The notes under the pieces: generated by a model
Database searches by the model: none
Seen by the model: the letters and a program-made list of their open reading frames with translations, nothing else
Told to the model about the DNA's origin: nothing
Shown here: piece by piece, positions 26,973 through 43,023 of the stretch
Layout: every line of letters begins with the position of its first letter
How positions within the stretch are numbered: the stretch's first letter is position 1
Position numbers and translations under genes: made by a program
NCBI GenBank assembly: GCA_038501195.1
Contig: JBBPUQ010000001.1
Location: 2,728,001 to 2,792,000 of the forward strand
DNA from: Nemania diffusa
Lineage: Eukaryota > Ascomycota > Sordariomycetes > Xylariales > Xylariaceae
Length of the DNA stretch: 64,000 nucleotides
Direction: 5' to 3'

Positions 26973-29114
26973 TTAATTAATAATTATATTAGCTTTTTTT
27001 ATTTAATAGCAATATATTATAAATTAATAAATTTTAAATAATATTATAAAATTTAATAATTTTATATTAATATTATTTATTTTTAATAATTGTTTATAAA
27101 TTAATTAAATTTTTATTTTATTTTTTAATATTATATAAAAAGTAAAAACTATTAAAAAAGCTATAAAACTGTTTTAAAAAAAACAAATTATAATTAAAAT
27201 TAATTATATAATTAATTAATAAAACAATTTTACTTTATATAAAATATAAACTGTTAAAAAATTTAATATTATAATTAATATAATTAATAAATTTATAAAA
27301 TTTTAATATATATAAATTAAACTTTATTTCTATATAATAAAAAATATAAAATACAACAATAAAAGTAATATATTATTTATTTTAATAAATATTATATAAA
27401 AAAAAAAAGCTAATTTAAAAAATTAATATAATTTTTAATTTTTTTTATATAATTAAATTTTATATTTTTTAATTAAAAAAAATAAATTATAAACTAGTTA
27501 TTAAACTATAAATAAATAATATTATTAATATATTTAAACTTTTATTAAAAAAATTTAATATAATAAAAATTAATAAACTATTTATATAAAAAATATTTAA
27601 ATTTATAAAATATAACTTTAATAAATATTATAATATTTAAATTTTTAAATTAAAATTTATATAAAAAGTTAAAAATAAAATTATTTAATTATATAAAAAG
27701 TGTTAATTAATTATATAAAAATATAATAATTTAAAAAAAAATATTATATTTATATAATTATTAATAATTTAATAAATAAATTAACAATTAATTTTAATTT
27801 TTAAATTTATTTTAATTTAAAACTATAACATAATATATAAATTATAAAATATTATATAAATATATATATAATTAATTAATAAATTTATATAAAAGATTTA
27901 TGTATATTTATTTATTAAACTTAAAAATATATATTTTAAAAAAACTATATTATAAATTATATAATTATTATATAAATTAATTAAATTAAGTTTATATTAA
28001 TTTAAAATATATTATAAATATTATTATTAAAAATTTAAAATAATTGTTTTTTTATATAATTTTTATTTATTAATTATTAATAATAGTTTTAAAGATTTAA
28101 TATTATTAAATTATAAATAAATAATATTTTTAATTTTATAATTTTATAATTTTAGTTAAAAAAAAATTAAATTTTATATAATAAAATTTAAAACTAAACT
28201 TAAGTAAATTTTAAATAAAAATAATTTAATTAAATTTAATAATATTTAAATTATATTTATAAATAAATATATTATAGTAATTTAAAAAAGTTAAATTATA
28301 TAATTAGTTAAAATTAATTTTTATATAAAAAATTTTATATAATAATATATTTTTTAATATATTTAAAATATATATATAAATAATATTTATTTGTTAAAGA
28401 TTTTATATAATTTATTTATTATTATTTAAATTGTTAATTTATTAAAAATTAATATAATTAATTTAAATAAACAAATTAAATAATAAATTAATAATTATAA
28501 CTATAAATAAATATTTATATTTTTTAATTTATATTATATAAAGTTTTTTATTTTTATAAATAATTTATTTATAAATAATATAAATATAATATTATAAATG
28601 AAAATTTTAATTATATTAGTTATAAAAACTTATATAAAAAATAATATTAATTTAAAATTTAAAATTTAAAATTTTTAATAATATTATTTATTAAAATTTA
28701 AATAAATATAAATAAATAATTAAAAATATATTAATTAATAAATTATATAAAATAATTAATAAATTTAATAATATAATTATTTTTTATATAATTTTTTAAA
28801 AAATTTTAAAAACATTAAATATATTATAAATTTTAATAATTTTATATTTTAATTTAAAATTATATTATAATTATTTAATTAAATTTAATATAATATAAAA
28901 AAAACAATTTATGATTAATATTATATTGTTATAAAAATTATATAAAAAAAAAAAATTTAAAATATATTAAATTAATAAAAAAAGTATTAAATTAAATATT
29001 AAAAATATTAATTTTAATTAATAAATTATATATATAAATAAAAATATATATAAAAAAATAAATAAAAAATATATATATATAAAAAAAACTATAACTAAAA
29101 TTTTTTTTTATAAT

Positions 29115-29378
29115 TATTAAAATAATAATATTAATTATAGTTAATATATATTTAATTTTTTTTTATATAATTTATTATTTATTTATTAAATAATTAACTA
29201 TATTTTATTATATATAATATTAATAAATCGTTAATAAATTTATATAATTTATATATATATATTATATATATAAATTTTTTTTTTAAATAAAAAAATAATA
29301 ATAGTATTATATAATTATAATATTATATTTTACTTTAGTTTTGTTATATATAATTAATTATATAAAATTAAATTAATA
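29115..29378 (+). repeat. 3' LTR of deleted copia-related element
   Basis: 264 bp, partner of 26708-26972, ending aattaata just before the TATTT duplication. Confidence 0.8.
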
Positions 29379-29564
29379 TATTTAATTATATTTTATAATT
29401 TAATTGTTTTTTTTTTATAATAATATTTAAATTAATAATAAATAATAAAATTTTTATTTAATTAAATTATTTTTTATTTTTAATTTTATATAAAACTATT
29501 TTATATATAAATATAAAATTTAAAACTATTTAATTATTACATTATTATAATTTAATTAAATATT

Positions 29565-30625
29565 AATTAATTTTAATATATTTAAATATTTTTATTATAA
29601 TTAATATAAAATATATTTATATTATATAAAATAATTACTTTTTTTATAAATTATATTTTTATAATTTATTTATATTATATAAGTTTTATATATAAATTAA
29701 AATATATATTAATAAAGTTTAAAAATTAAAAAAAATTAAAAAAATTAATATATTAATCTTAAAAATTATAAAACAATTTAAATAATAATAATAAATTTTT
29801 ATTTATTTTTATATTAATTTAATTAATTTTTAAAAATAGTTAATAATATTATTATATATAAATTATTAATAAAACTATTAATATTATATTAAAAATAACA
29901 AATTTATTAAATGAATTAATTTGTAAAAATAATTATAAATAAAATTATAAAATTAAAAAAAATATTAATATTTTATAAATTAATAACTATTTATTTTTAT
30001 TATTTTTATTTAAATTTTGATTAATTAAAAATTTTATAATTTATATAAAATTTTATATATAAAATATATAGTTTATAATTATATAATATAATTTTAATAT
30101 AAAATTTTATATAAATTTATTTAAAAATTATAAAACTTTTAACTAATAAAAATTTAAATAAAAATAATAAAAATAAATAATTATTAATTTATAAAATATT
30201 ATATAATTTTTAAAATATTAATATTTTTTTAAATTTTATAATTTTATTTATAATTATTTTTAAAAATTAATTAATTTAATAAAGTTTTTACTTTTAATAT
30301 AATATTAATAGTTTTATTAACAATTTATATATAATAATATTATTAATTATTTTTAAAAATTAATTAAATTAATATAAAAATAAATAAAAATTTATTATTA
30401 TTATTTATATTTTTTTATAATTTTTAATATTAATATATTATTTTTTTAAGTTTTATTTATTTTTATAAATTTATTAATATATATTTTAATTTATATATAA
30501 AATTATATAATATAAATAAATTATAAAAATATAATTTATAAAAAAAGTAGTTATTTTATATAATATAAATATATTTTATATTAATTATAATAACAATGTT
30601 TAAATATAATAAAATTATATTTTTA
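29565..30625. repeat. Long near-perfect palindrome, arms about 500 bp
   Basis: The reverse complement of 30100-30625 aligns with 29565-30056. Long identical blocks include 29600-29690 against 30500-30590, and 29780-29890 against 30300-30400. Differences are a few transitions and one insertion of about 24 bp in the right arm. The loop is only about 44 bp (30057-30099). The structure sits in the unclassified background, not inside an LTR element. Confidence 0.8.
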
Positions 30626-30689
30626 AATTTTTTAAAACATTATTATTTATTAATAATTTATTAATAATATTTAAATATTAAATGTTAAA

Positions 30690-30965
30690 ATTATTATATT
30701 TTTATAACTTTTAAATAAATAAAAAAATTTAATATATAATTAATATAAAAGTTTTATTATTTAAATTTATAAAAATAAAAAATATTAATTTAATATATAA
30801 TATATATATATATAATTTATAAATTAACAAGTTTATTTTATTTAATTAAATTAAATTAAAATAAAAAGTTAATTTATATATAATAAATATAATTAAATAA
30901 TAACTAAATTAAATATATTATAAATAAATTAATTAAAAAATAAAAAAAAAGCTTTTATATATAAA
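30690..30965 (+). repeat. Dispersed repeat Y, copy 1
   Basis: Matches 34290-34480 in direct orientation. Shared segments include aatatataattaatataaaagtt, aaatattaatttaatatata and ttttatatataaataataaaag. Part of this unit also recurs around 32,655-32,760. Probably fragments of one older element. Confidence 0.65.
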
Positions 30966-31664
30966 TAATAAAAGTTTAATTATATATTTATTATATATAA
31001 TAATTAATTAAATTATATAATTAATAAATTAAATTTTTATTATTTAATTATAAATAAATTATTAATAATGTTTTAATAGTTAATATTAATTTAATATATA
31101 ATTTTATAATAAAATAAATTATTAACAATAAAAAAACTAAAAAAGTTTTTATTTTATTATTAATAAAAGTTATTATAATATAAAACTTTTTTTTATTAAA
31201 ATAATTTTTAATTATATATAATATATATTATTAATATTATTAAAAATATTAATAATATTAATTTTTTTTATTATAATTATAAATTTAATTTATTTATATA
31301 TTAATAAATTTAATAATATATATATAATTTTAATATTTTATTATATAATAAAATAAATTAAATATATAAAAAATTAATTAAAAATAATAGTTAATATTAT
31401 ATTTAATATATTTTATTAATATTATTAAAACTATTAACAATATTAATTTTTTAATTATATTTATAAATATATATAAATATTATTTTATTTATAAATATTA
31501 ATTAATATAATTTATTTTAATATATTTATTTTTTAAAATTAAATATTTATAATTATATAGTTATTTTTATTAATTTATTAATATTTTATTAAATATAATA
31601 TTATTATAAATAAATTAATAATAATTATTTAATAATTAATATTAATTTAATATATAAGTTTTTA

Positions 31665-31910
31665 ATATATTAATAAATTATAAAAAATATAATATTAATA
31701 ATAAATTTAAAAATTAAATAATATTATATATTTTTAAATATAAAACTAAAAAATATATTTAACTTTTTTCATTAAATTAATATATTTATATAAAAACTTT
31801 TTAATTTATTATTTTAATTTTTTTATGAAATTTTAAATAAATTTATTATTTTAAATAAATAATAAAATTTTTTTATTTAAATATAAATATACTTTATAAT
31901 ATAAATTATA
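31665..31910 (+). repeat. Degenerate solo LTR fragment related to the gypsy LTR
   Basis: Resembles the first 250 bases of the LTRs at 36197-36506 and 43024-43333: shared order of aaattaaataatattatatatt, taacttttt, attaaattaatatatttatataaa and aataataaaatttttttatttaaatataa, with many indels. An older insertion of the same LTR family. Confidence 0.6.
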
Positions 31911-32379
31911 ATATTATTTATAAATTTGTAAAATAAAATAATTTATTAAAAAAATAAAAAAAATATTATAAAAGTTTTTATTATATATTAATATTAATAA
32001 TATAATTTTTTATTAAAATAATTAATATAATAAATAAAAATTAAAAAATTATTATAATTTATTTTAAAAATATATTATTTTTATATAAATTTATTTATTT
32101 AATATTTTTAAAAACTTTTATTAATATAAAAAACTTAAAAAATAATTAATTAATATAAATTAATAAAAAATAAAAAAAATTATAATAATAATATATAATT
32201 TATATAATTTTTTTTATTTTTTATATTATTAATATTAAAAATAATTATAAATTAATTTTAAATATTAATAAAAATATTAATAATAAATAAAATATATTAT
32301 TAATTTAATATTTTATAAATAATACTTTTATATATTATATTATATAAAAAATTATTATATTTAATTATTTAATATTATT

Positions 32380-32560
32380 TATATATATAAATATATATAA
32401 TTATATTTTTTTAAAATTATTTAATAAATAAAAAAATTTAAAAAATTAATTCAAATTTATAAAATTTAAATATATATATATATATATAAATAATTTATAT
32501 ATAATTATAACAATATTTTAAATAATTTTATAAATAATTTATTTTAAAACAATATTAAAA
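32380..32560 (+). repeat. Fragment related to the second copia LTR
   Basis: The stretch atttaataaataaaaaaattt ... atatatatatatataaataatttatatataa matches the middle of the LTRs at 20087-20394 and 25686-25995. The ends are not found, so this is a partial solo LTR. Confidence 0.5.
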
Positions 32561-33509
32561 CTTTATTATTATTATTATTAATTAAATATTATATATTTTT
32601 AATTTTTAATTTTTAATAATTATTATTTAATATTTAAAAATTTTTTATAAATATAATAAATATAATTAAATAATAATTAAATTAAATATATTATTACTAT
32701 ATTAATTAAAATTTAAAAAAAAAACATTTATATATAAATAATAAAATTTTAATTATATATTTATTATATATATAATATAAAAAATAATAAAAACTATATA
32801 AATTATATATTATAATTATAATTTTTTTTATTTTTTATTAATTTATATTAAATATTAATAAATAAAAAATTATATTATTATTTTTTTTATATTAATTATA
32901 ATTAATTATAATTTAATAACTTTATTATTAAATTTTTATTTTTTAAATTATATATTTTATAAATTTATTAAAATTATTTTTAAAAGTTTAATTTTTTTAT
33001 AATTTAAATAATTATATATATTAAAATTTTTTATTTTTTATTTTTAATTTTAATAACTTATATTAATATTTTTAATTTTATATAAATATTTATTTAAATA
33101 ATTTATTTATATTATAATATAAATATTTATATTTATATTAATTTATTAATATTTTATTAAATTATAATATTATTATAATTAAATCAAAATTAATTATAAA
33201 AATTTAATTATAATTTATAATATTAATTTAATATATAATTTTTTAATAAAACTTAAATAAAATTAAAAAAGTTTTAATTATATATTATAATAAATAATAA
33301 TATAACTTTTTATTTAAAATAATTAATATAATAATAAAAAATTAAATTATTATATTAATATTTTAAATATTATATTATTTTTAAATTATTAAATTAATTA
33401 ATTTAAATTATATATTATAATTATATTTCTTTTATTAATATAATAATTAAATAAATTATATAATTTATAAATTAAATTAAAATTAATTTATAATATTATT
33501 TTTTAAAAA

Positions 33510-33935
33510 TTATTATTTAAAATATTTTTTAAAATATTAATTTATTAATAAATTATTTTATTTTATATTAATTTTTTATTATTATTATATTATATAATTA
33601 TTATATAATATTTAAAATGTTTAAATAATTATTAAATATTTTATATAAAATTATTATTTATTAAATTATAATTTTTAAGTTTTAAAATAATAAATTATTA
33701 ACTTTTTATTATTTATATATTATATAATTTATAATTATTTATTTTATTTTTAATTTAATTTATTTATAATATTTATAATAAAAATATAAATTTTAATAAT
33801 TTAAAAATAAAATAAATAAAAATTATAAATTTTTATTTTATTATAAAAAAATAATAGCTTTTTTTAAATATATATATTATATATTTAATATTAATAAATT
33901 TATATTTATATTTATTAAATTATTTTTTAATAATA
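33510..33935 (+). repeat. Dispersed repeat X, copy 2
   Basis: Partner of 26110-26620. It is followed by a 75-bp tandem duplication (units starting 33941 and 34016) and then by repeat Y copy 2 (34290-34480). Copies 1 and 2 show the same order of units, but copy 2 has only about 200 bp where copy 1 carries the 1.06-kb palindrome. Confidence 0.7.
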
Positions 33936-33940
33936 AATTA

Positions 33941-34082
33941 TATTTATTAAAACTTTATATATATTTAATTATATTTTATAATTTAATTAATATTTTATTT
34001 TGTTAGTTTTTTTTATATTTATTAAAACTTTATATATATTTTATAATATTTTATAATTTAATTAATATTTTATTTAATTAAA
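33941..34082. repeat. Tandem duplication, period 75 bp
   Basis: Two adjacent copies beginning tatttattaaaactttatat and both ending in the tataatttaattaatatttta block. Confidence 0.75.
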
Positions 34083-34891
34083 TTCTTTTAAATTTTTTAT
34101 TTTATATTTAAATATAAAATAAAAAGAATTTAAATATTATTATTTTATAATTAATTAATTTTTTTAAATATTATTTATATATATATAAATAATTTATTAA
34201 TTATTATATTTATTTATATAATATAAATATTTTTATAATGTTATTAATAAATAATAATTTATTAATAATTTTAAAAGTTTAAATATAATTATATATTATA
34301 TTTTTATATTTTTTAAATAAATAAAAAAATTAATATATAATTAATATAAAAGTTATAATATTTAAATTTATAATAATTAAAAATATTAATTTAATATATA
34401 CTATATATATATTATTTATAAATAAATTATAAATTAATTAATTAAAATATATAAAAATAATTTTTATATATAAATAATAAAAGTTTAATTAAATTATATT
34501 AATATATAATAATAAAAAAGTTTATTATTAAAAATTATTATTAATATAAATATTTAATATAAAAAAAATTAAATTATATAAAAATTTAAAAATTATTATA
34601 TAATAAAATAAAATTAAAATTTATTTATTTTTAAAATTTTAATAATTTATAATTATAATATATTTTTAAAAAATTATAAATTTAAATATATAATAATATA
34701 TTTAAAATAATATTTTATATTAAATTTAAATTTTATAATAATAATATTAAATTAATAATTGATTTATATATAATTATTTTTATTATTTTTTTAATAAAAA
34801 AATATATAAAATAAATAATTTATTTAATTTTATTTTATTACTTATAAATAAATAAATAAATAATTAAATAAATAAATAAAATAAATTATTT

Positions 34892-36190
<1,299 letters not shown>

Positions 36191-36196
36191 AATAAA

Positions 36197-36506
36197 TATA
36201 ATAAATATAATATTAGCAATAGGTTTAAAAATTAAATAATATTATATATTTTAAAAAAAAAACTAAAGTTAAAAAAACTAAAAAATAAATTTAACTTTTT
36301 TAATTAAATCGATATATTTATATAAATATTTTTTTATTTATTATTTTTATTTTTTTATATTTATTATTTTATTTAATTTTTAATAAATTTATTGTTTTTA
36401 ATAAACAATAAAATTTATTTAGTTATTTTAATTATTTATTAGTTATATTATATATATTAACTATTTTTAAAATTTATTTATTTAAATATAAGTATAATTT
36501 ATAACA
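36197..36506 (-). repeat. 3' LTR of the gypsy element (left on the map)
   Basis: 310 bp. Contains ataatattagcaatagg near its left end; differs from its partner mainly by transitions. Confidence 0.85.
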
Positions 36507-39074
36507 ACTTTTTTTAATAAAAAAAGTTTAACTTAAGTTTTTATTGCAATAAATATTTAAACTGCAGATTTTTTATAAATTAATACTTTTAAGCAGTAAA
36601 AAAATATTTTCAGTATATATAATTAATTTATATATAAAAGTTTTTAATTTTTGCTATTTTTTTATTAAATTAATAGTTAATTTAATAAAATTATTAACTT
36701 TTATATAATATTATATATATGTTTAAAAAAAATTTTATTTTTTATATATATAATGTTTTTTTTTTATATTAACTTTATTATTATTAAAATATTTTTTTAT
36801 AAATAGTTTTTTTTGCGTTGTTTTTTTTTACTTTAATAATTTTATTAAAAAATTTTTTATATCAAAGTTTTAATTGTAAAATTTTTATATATATATTAAA
36901 AAGTTTTTTAATATATTTATTAAATATTATTAATTGTTATAATTTTATTTTTTTTAAACTACTTTATAATAAAACTTATTTAATTTAATATATAATAATA
37001 AAACTTTTTTAATTTTTTATTTCTTTTTATTATATTTAAAGTTTATAACTTTTTTTTTTAAATATTTAAAATTTTATTTTAAAAATAAATTTTTTAAATA
37101 TTTATATAATCAATTTATATAAAATTATTAAAATTTTCTTTAAAAATTTAATAAATAAAGTTTAAAAATATTTTTTTTGTTATTGTTAATAATTTTATAA
37201 TATATTTTTATTATTAAATAATTTAACTTATTGTTAAATTGATTTATTTATTTGCTTTTTTTTTATAAAATATATATTTAATTTTTTATTAAAAAATTTA
37301 AATTTTATTAATATTTGTTAATTTAATTAATTATTTTTTATTAAACTTAAAATATTTATTATTTTATTATTGCTATATATTTATATATTTTAATTATAAA
37401 ACTTTATATTTTTTTATAATTTAACTTTTTTTTTATTAATTTAAATATTAACTTTTTTATTTTAGTTTTTTAATTAAATATTATTTTTATAGTTTAATTA
37501 GCTAATACTTTATATAAAAATAAACTTTTTAATAATTTATATAACAGTAATATTTATATTATATTTAATATTAATAATACTTTAAATTAATTTTTTTAAA
37601 AATAATTAATAAAAAGTTATAATTTTTAGTTTATTTATTAATATATAATTTTTATTTATTTAATAGTTTATTTATAACTAATAAAAAAAAAATTTTGTTT
37701 TATTTTATAAATTTAAAATAGCTTGTTTATAAATTTAATTATAAATTAAAAACTGCAGTTGTTAATAAAACTTTTTAATTAATTATATATTTTATATAGC
37801 TTATTATAATATATTTTTATAGTTTATTTTATAGTTATTATATTTTTACAAGCTATAGTTTATATAAATTTAAACAGTTTATTAATTATATAAAAAGTTA
37901 TATTATTTTTGTTATTATTAAAAAAAAAATATTTAAAGTTTATTATTATATATTATTATATATATTTTAATATTTTTAAAAGCTTTAACTTTTTTAACAT
38001 TTTATTTTTTAAAATTTTAACTATTTTATATAAATAATTTATTATATATTAGTTTATTTTTTTATAAACTTTAAACTATTAATATTTTTAAATTATTAAA
38101 ACTTTTGTTTTATTTTTTTTTAAATATATAATAACTAATTAAATATATTTTTTTTTAATTAGTTTAATATATAAATAGTTAATATTTAATACTACTAAAT
38201 ATTTTTTATATAGTACTAAATTATTTAATATTATTTAATTTAAGTTTTAATTAATATAAGTTTTTTTTTTATATTTAATTAAACTTTTATTAGTTTTATT
38301 AGTTTTTAAAACTAAATTAGTTAACAATATTTTAAAAATTAATAAAAATATAATATTATTTTTTAATATATATATTGTTATAAATTTTTAAAAAGTTTTT
38401 TTTAAAAAAGTTATTAGTTTAAATAAAACTATTATTTTCTGTTTATTTTTTTTTTTTTTATGTTTTTATATTTTTTAAAACTTTCGAAAAAATATTAGCA
38501 ATAGTATTTTTTAAACTTAAACAATATATAATTACAAAATAGTAATAATTTATAAATTTTATTTATTTTATTTGTTAAAAATTTAGTACTTTTTTTATAT
38601 TAAAATATTTTAAAGCTATATAATTTATTAAAATTATAAAAAAATGTTATATATTAATAAATTTTGCTTTTTAATATAATAGCTTGTTTATAACTGCTAA
38701 TATTTTTTTATTATATATTTTATAGTTAAATTTTATATTATAAAATACTTTTAAAAAAAAAAGTACTAGTTTTTATAAGTTTTTTAAACTGTTTTTTTAA
38801 AATAATATATTTAATATTATATTATTAAAAGAATTAATTTTTATTATAGTTTTAATATTATAAAAAAAATAATATAAAATAAACATATTTATTAAAACTA
38901 TTTATAAAGTTTTAAATATTTTTTAATATTTTAAAGTTTATTAAAATATTGTATTAATATATATAAAATCAATAAATAGTTTTATAATTTATTTATTTTT
39001 TTTTATAAATTTTTTATAAAAGTTATAAAAACTTAAAAATAACTATATTTTTTTAAAATATACTTTTTTTTTTT

Positions 39075-39480
39075 GTTATAAAGTAAATTTTAATAATATA
39101 TAATTTTTATTTTATTTAAATCAATTTTTATTTTATATATTTTTATAATAAATTTTACAAACTTAATTTTTATTATATAAAATTTATACTTTTTAAAATT
39201 AGCTTATAATTTAATTTTTTTTAAATAAATTAATATTTTATTAATATAATATTTATATTTTAATTTATTATTAAAATAAATTAATATATTATTAATATAT
39301 ATTATATAAAAAATATTTAAATAATTTTTTAATATATTATTTATATAATGTTAAAACATTATAAATTTATTTGTTAACTTAAATAAAAATATTTTAAATT
39401 AATAAGCTTTATATTTTATTTAAAAAGTTATTAATAATTTATTTTTTTTAAATATTTAAATATAATAAAAAACTTATTAA
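39075..39480 (-). pseudogene. Gypsy reverse transcriptase relic
   Basis: On the minus strand the translation gives FKLTNKFIMF, HYINNILKNYL, YINNILIYF at about 39276-39299 (the YIDD/YLDD-ILIYS active-site block with Asp changed to Asn), then ANFKKYKFYI and VKFIIKIYKIKIDLNKIKI, which match in order the thumb region of Ty3/gypsy reverse transcriptases. Stops are TAA. RNase H and integrase would lie at lower coordinates; they were not resolved. Confidence 0.8.
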
Positions 39481-42400
39481 ATATTTATTTTTATATAAAT
39501 TTTAGCTTAAAATATTTTAATTAAAGTTTTATTAATTAAAAGTAAAAAATATTTATTTTTTTAAATAATCAAGTTTAATTTTTTATAGTTTATATATAAC
39601 TAAAAAAAACTGTTTTTTTTTTTAATAAATAAAACTAATACTATTTATAGTACTATTATCAGTTTAATAAAGTTTTTTATTAAATTGTTATTAATATATT
39701 TTTAATATATTTTTATTTTTTTTAATAATATTTTATATAATATACTATATTTTAAAAAAGTTTTAAAAAACTTATTAATAATAATTTAGTAATTAATATT
39801 TAAACAGTATAAAAAAAATTGTTTAAAACTACTTTATTAAATATATTAAAATATTTGTAGTATTTTTTAAATATTATATATAATACTGCTTTTATTAATT
39901 TTTTTTTATTTTTTATTAACTTTTTATATTTTTTTTTAAAAAATTATCTAATTTAATTTATATAATAAAGTTATACTATATAAAACAATATTTTTTTGTT
40001 TTATTGTTATATTAAATTTTATAGTACTAATAATATTAATTAAAATTAATTAATATTTATATTATTTAATTATATTTTTTTATAATTAATATAAGTTATA
40101 TTAATTATATTTTATTTCTAATTTATAATTTTTATGTTTTTTTTTTATAAAAAAAATATAAAAATTTAAGTTATTTTTATAAACTTTTTTTTATAGTATA
40201 TATTTTATATATTATATTTTTTATTATAAGTAGTTTTTATTTATATTAAAATTAGCTTATAAAAGCTATAAAATCGAAATGAATAGTTAAAAAATAATTA
40301 AAAACTTTTTTTTTTATATAATTTCTATTTACTTTTTTTAATATTTAAGTTTGTTAATATAAAAACAAACTTTTTTAAGTTTAATTTTTATATTTTTTTT
40401 ATTTTGCTTTTTTTTTTTAATATATTTAGTTTATATATTTATTTTTTATTTTTATTTTTTTTTATATTTATTAATTTTTATTAATAGTTTATGTTTTATT
40501 AATAGTTTAAATTAATAATTAAATCTTTTATATTATTTATTAAAATTTTAAAAGTTTAATATTTTAATTTTTAATTGCTAAAAAATAGTAGCTTTTTTTT
40601 TTTGCTATTTATTAAAATATTATAATAATTTAAATATTTTTTTCTTATAATAATATTATATTTTATATTTATTATTAATAAAAATATATTTAAAATTATT
40701 TTATTTTACATATAAAAATATATTTTTAAAGCAATATTAATAGTTTATATAGTTTTTTTATTATAATTTACTATTTAAAATAATATAAATTTTATAATTG
40801 TTTTAAATTTTAAATATTTTAAAATTTTTATAACAAAGTTTAATTTAATTAATAAATATATATTTACTTTTATATTAACTAATATTTTTGTTAATAAAAT
40901 AAGTTTATTATTTATTATTATATAGTTTATAAAAAAAAAGTTTTTTTTTAATAGTTTTTATAAAAAATTAAATAATATTTTTTTATATTTATTTATATTT
41001 AATACTAATATATAAGTTTATTTAAAATAAAAGTTTAGTTATTTTAAATAATATTTTTTAGCTTTTTTTTTAATATAGTTTATATTTATTTAAATTTTAT
41101 AGTTTAAATAAAAATAATATTAATGTAAATTATATTAAATTGTTTAAAGTTAGTTTTATAGAAGTATTTATTGCTTTTATATTTTTAATTATAATATATA
41201 AAATATTAACTTCGTAAAATTAAAATTTTTGCTTAATTAAATAAAACTTTAATATAAATATAATAACTGTTTAAAGTTATACTTAAAATAAAAATGTTTA
41301 AATATTTAGCGCTATTTTTTTAGTATAAGTTTAATTTTATAAGTTTTTTTTTTTTTTTTAAGCTTTAAATTTTTTTTCTATTTAGTTGTTTTTAAAAAGT
41401 TTTTTTTTTATTGCACTTTTTAAATAATAAAGTTTTTATACTACTAATAATTATATATTTAAATATAATTATAAAAATTAATAAATATTATTTAGTTGTT
41501 ATATAACTTTTTAATATATAGCTTGTTAATTTATTTTAATAACTTATTATATAAATTTTTTTTAAAATTTATAAAATTAATTTAAACTACTTTAGTTTAT
41601 TTAATAAACTTTATATTAAATTATATAAATTTATTAAAATTTTATATTTTAAAATTTTAATATTTAATTTATACTTTTTTATATTTATTAAAATTATAAT
41701 AATAAACAAATAAATAGTTTAAAACTTTTGTACTTATTTTTAAAATAAGTTTTTTTTTATAATTATTTATAATAAATACTATAATATTTTTAAAAATAAA
41801 ATTTTTTATTTAGCTAGCAATATAATCGATTTTTTTTAAGTTTTAGTTATAGTAGTTAGTATTTTTAATTAGTTTGCTTTTTAGCAATATAAACTAATAC
41901 TTAAACTAAACTTTAGTTTTATTTTTAACTGGTTTATTATTAATAAATATAAATAAATTAGCTGCTTTAATTAATAATTTAGTTTTTGTTTTAGTAATTA
42001 TAAAAACTTTATTAATAATTTTAAATTTTAAAGTGTTTTTTTATTTTTGTTTTTATTACTAAGTTATTTTAATAAAAACTAAATTATTAACAAAAGCTAT
42101 TAATATAAGCTTTAATATTGTTATTATTATAAATATAATTTAGTTTTAAAAAACTTCGATTTAACTTTTTAAATTTATAATTTTTTTTTTATAAATATTT
42201 ATAGCTTTATAAAATATAATATTTTAAAAGTTAGCTTTTTAATAAATTATATTTACTTTTTGTTATTTAGTTTTTTTTTTAATTTAATTATTTAAATATA
42301 TAAAAAATAAACATTTTATTTAAAAAAGTTTGTTATATTTTTTAGTTTTTTTGTAGTTTTTTAAATAATATTTAATTATAAAATTTAATATTTAAATTTT

Positions 42401-43023
42401 TAATATATTGCTTTGTTATAAATATTCGTTATTATTTAAAATTGTTTAAAAGTTATTAATTTATTATATTTAAATTATACTTTTTTTTTATTTTCAATAA
42501 AAAAAACAAAAGCTATTTAAAAAGTTTTATTTTAAATAATAAAATATTTAGTATTAATTATTATTTTTTTGATTATATTGTTATATATAGTTTTATTAGT
42601 AATTATATATTATTATTACTTGTTATATTTTTTGAAATTTTTATAAACAAATTTAAACTTTTTGTAAATATTAAAAATAAAAAACTTTTTATTGTTAAAA
42701 ATATTATAATAAAACTTATTATTATTGTTTATAATATATTTTATAATATAAATATATTTTATATAATTTTTAAACAAGCTTTAAAAGTTTTAAAACTATT
42801 AATATAATTTATTTTGTTTATAGTTTATTTATATTTAAAAAATAAGTTTTATTAATTTACTTTTAATAAATTAAATTTATTATTTAGTTTTTTTATAATT
42901 AATAATAAATATATTATTACTAAAAGTCGGTTATATTATTTTAATATATCGAAATTAATTAATTTATTTAGAAGTTTTTAAAAATTTATTATTTTTTTAA
43001 ATAGTTGAAATAAACTTTAGTTT

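Larger units (their letters stand above)
26708..29378 (+). mobile_element. Internally deleted copia-related LTR element
   Basis: Direct repeats 26708-26972 and 29115-29378 (about 265 bp) are flanked by the 5-bp duplication TATTT (26703-26707, 29379-29383). Only 2.14 kb lies between them, too short for a full pol. The internal 3' part (about 28,600-29,080) aligns to the pol 3' end of the element at 20,087-25,995, but the LTRs are unrelated to that element's LTRs. It is therefore a deleted or non-autonomous member of a related copia family. Confidence 0.8.
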
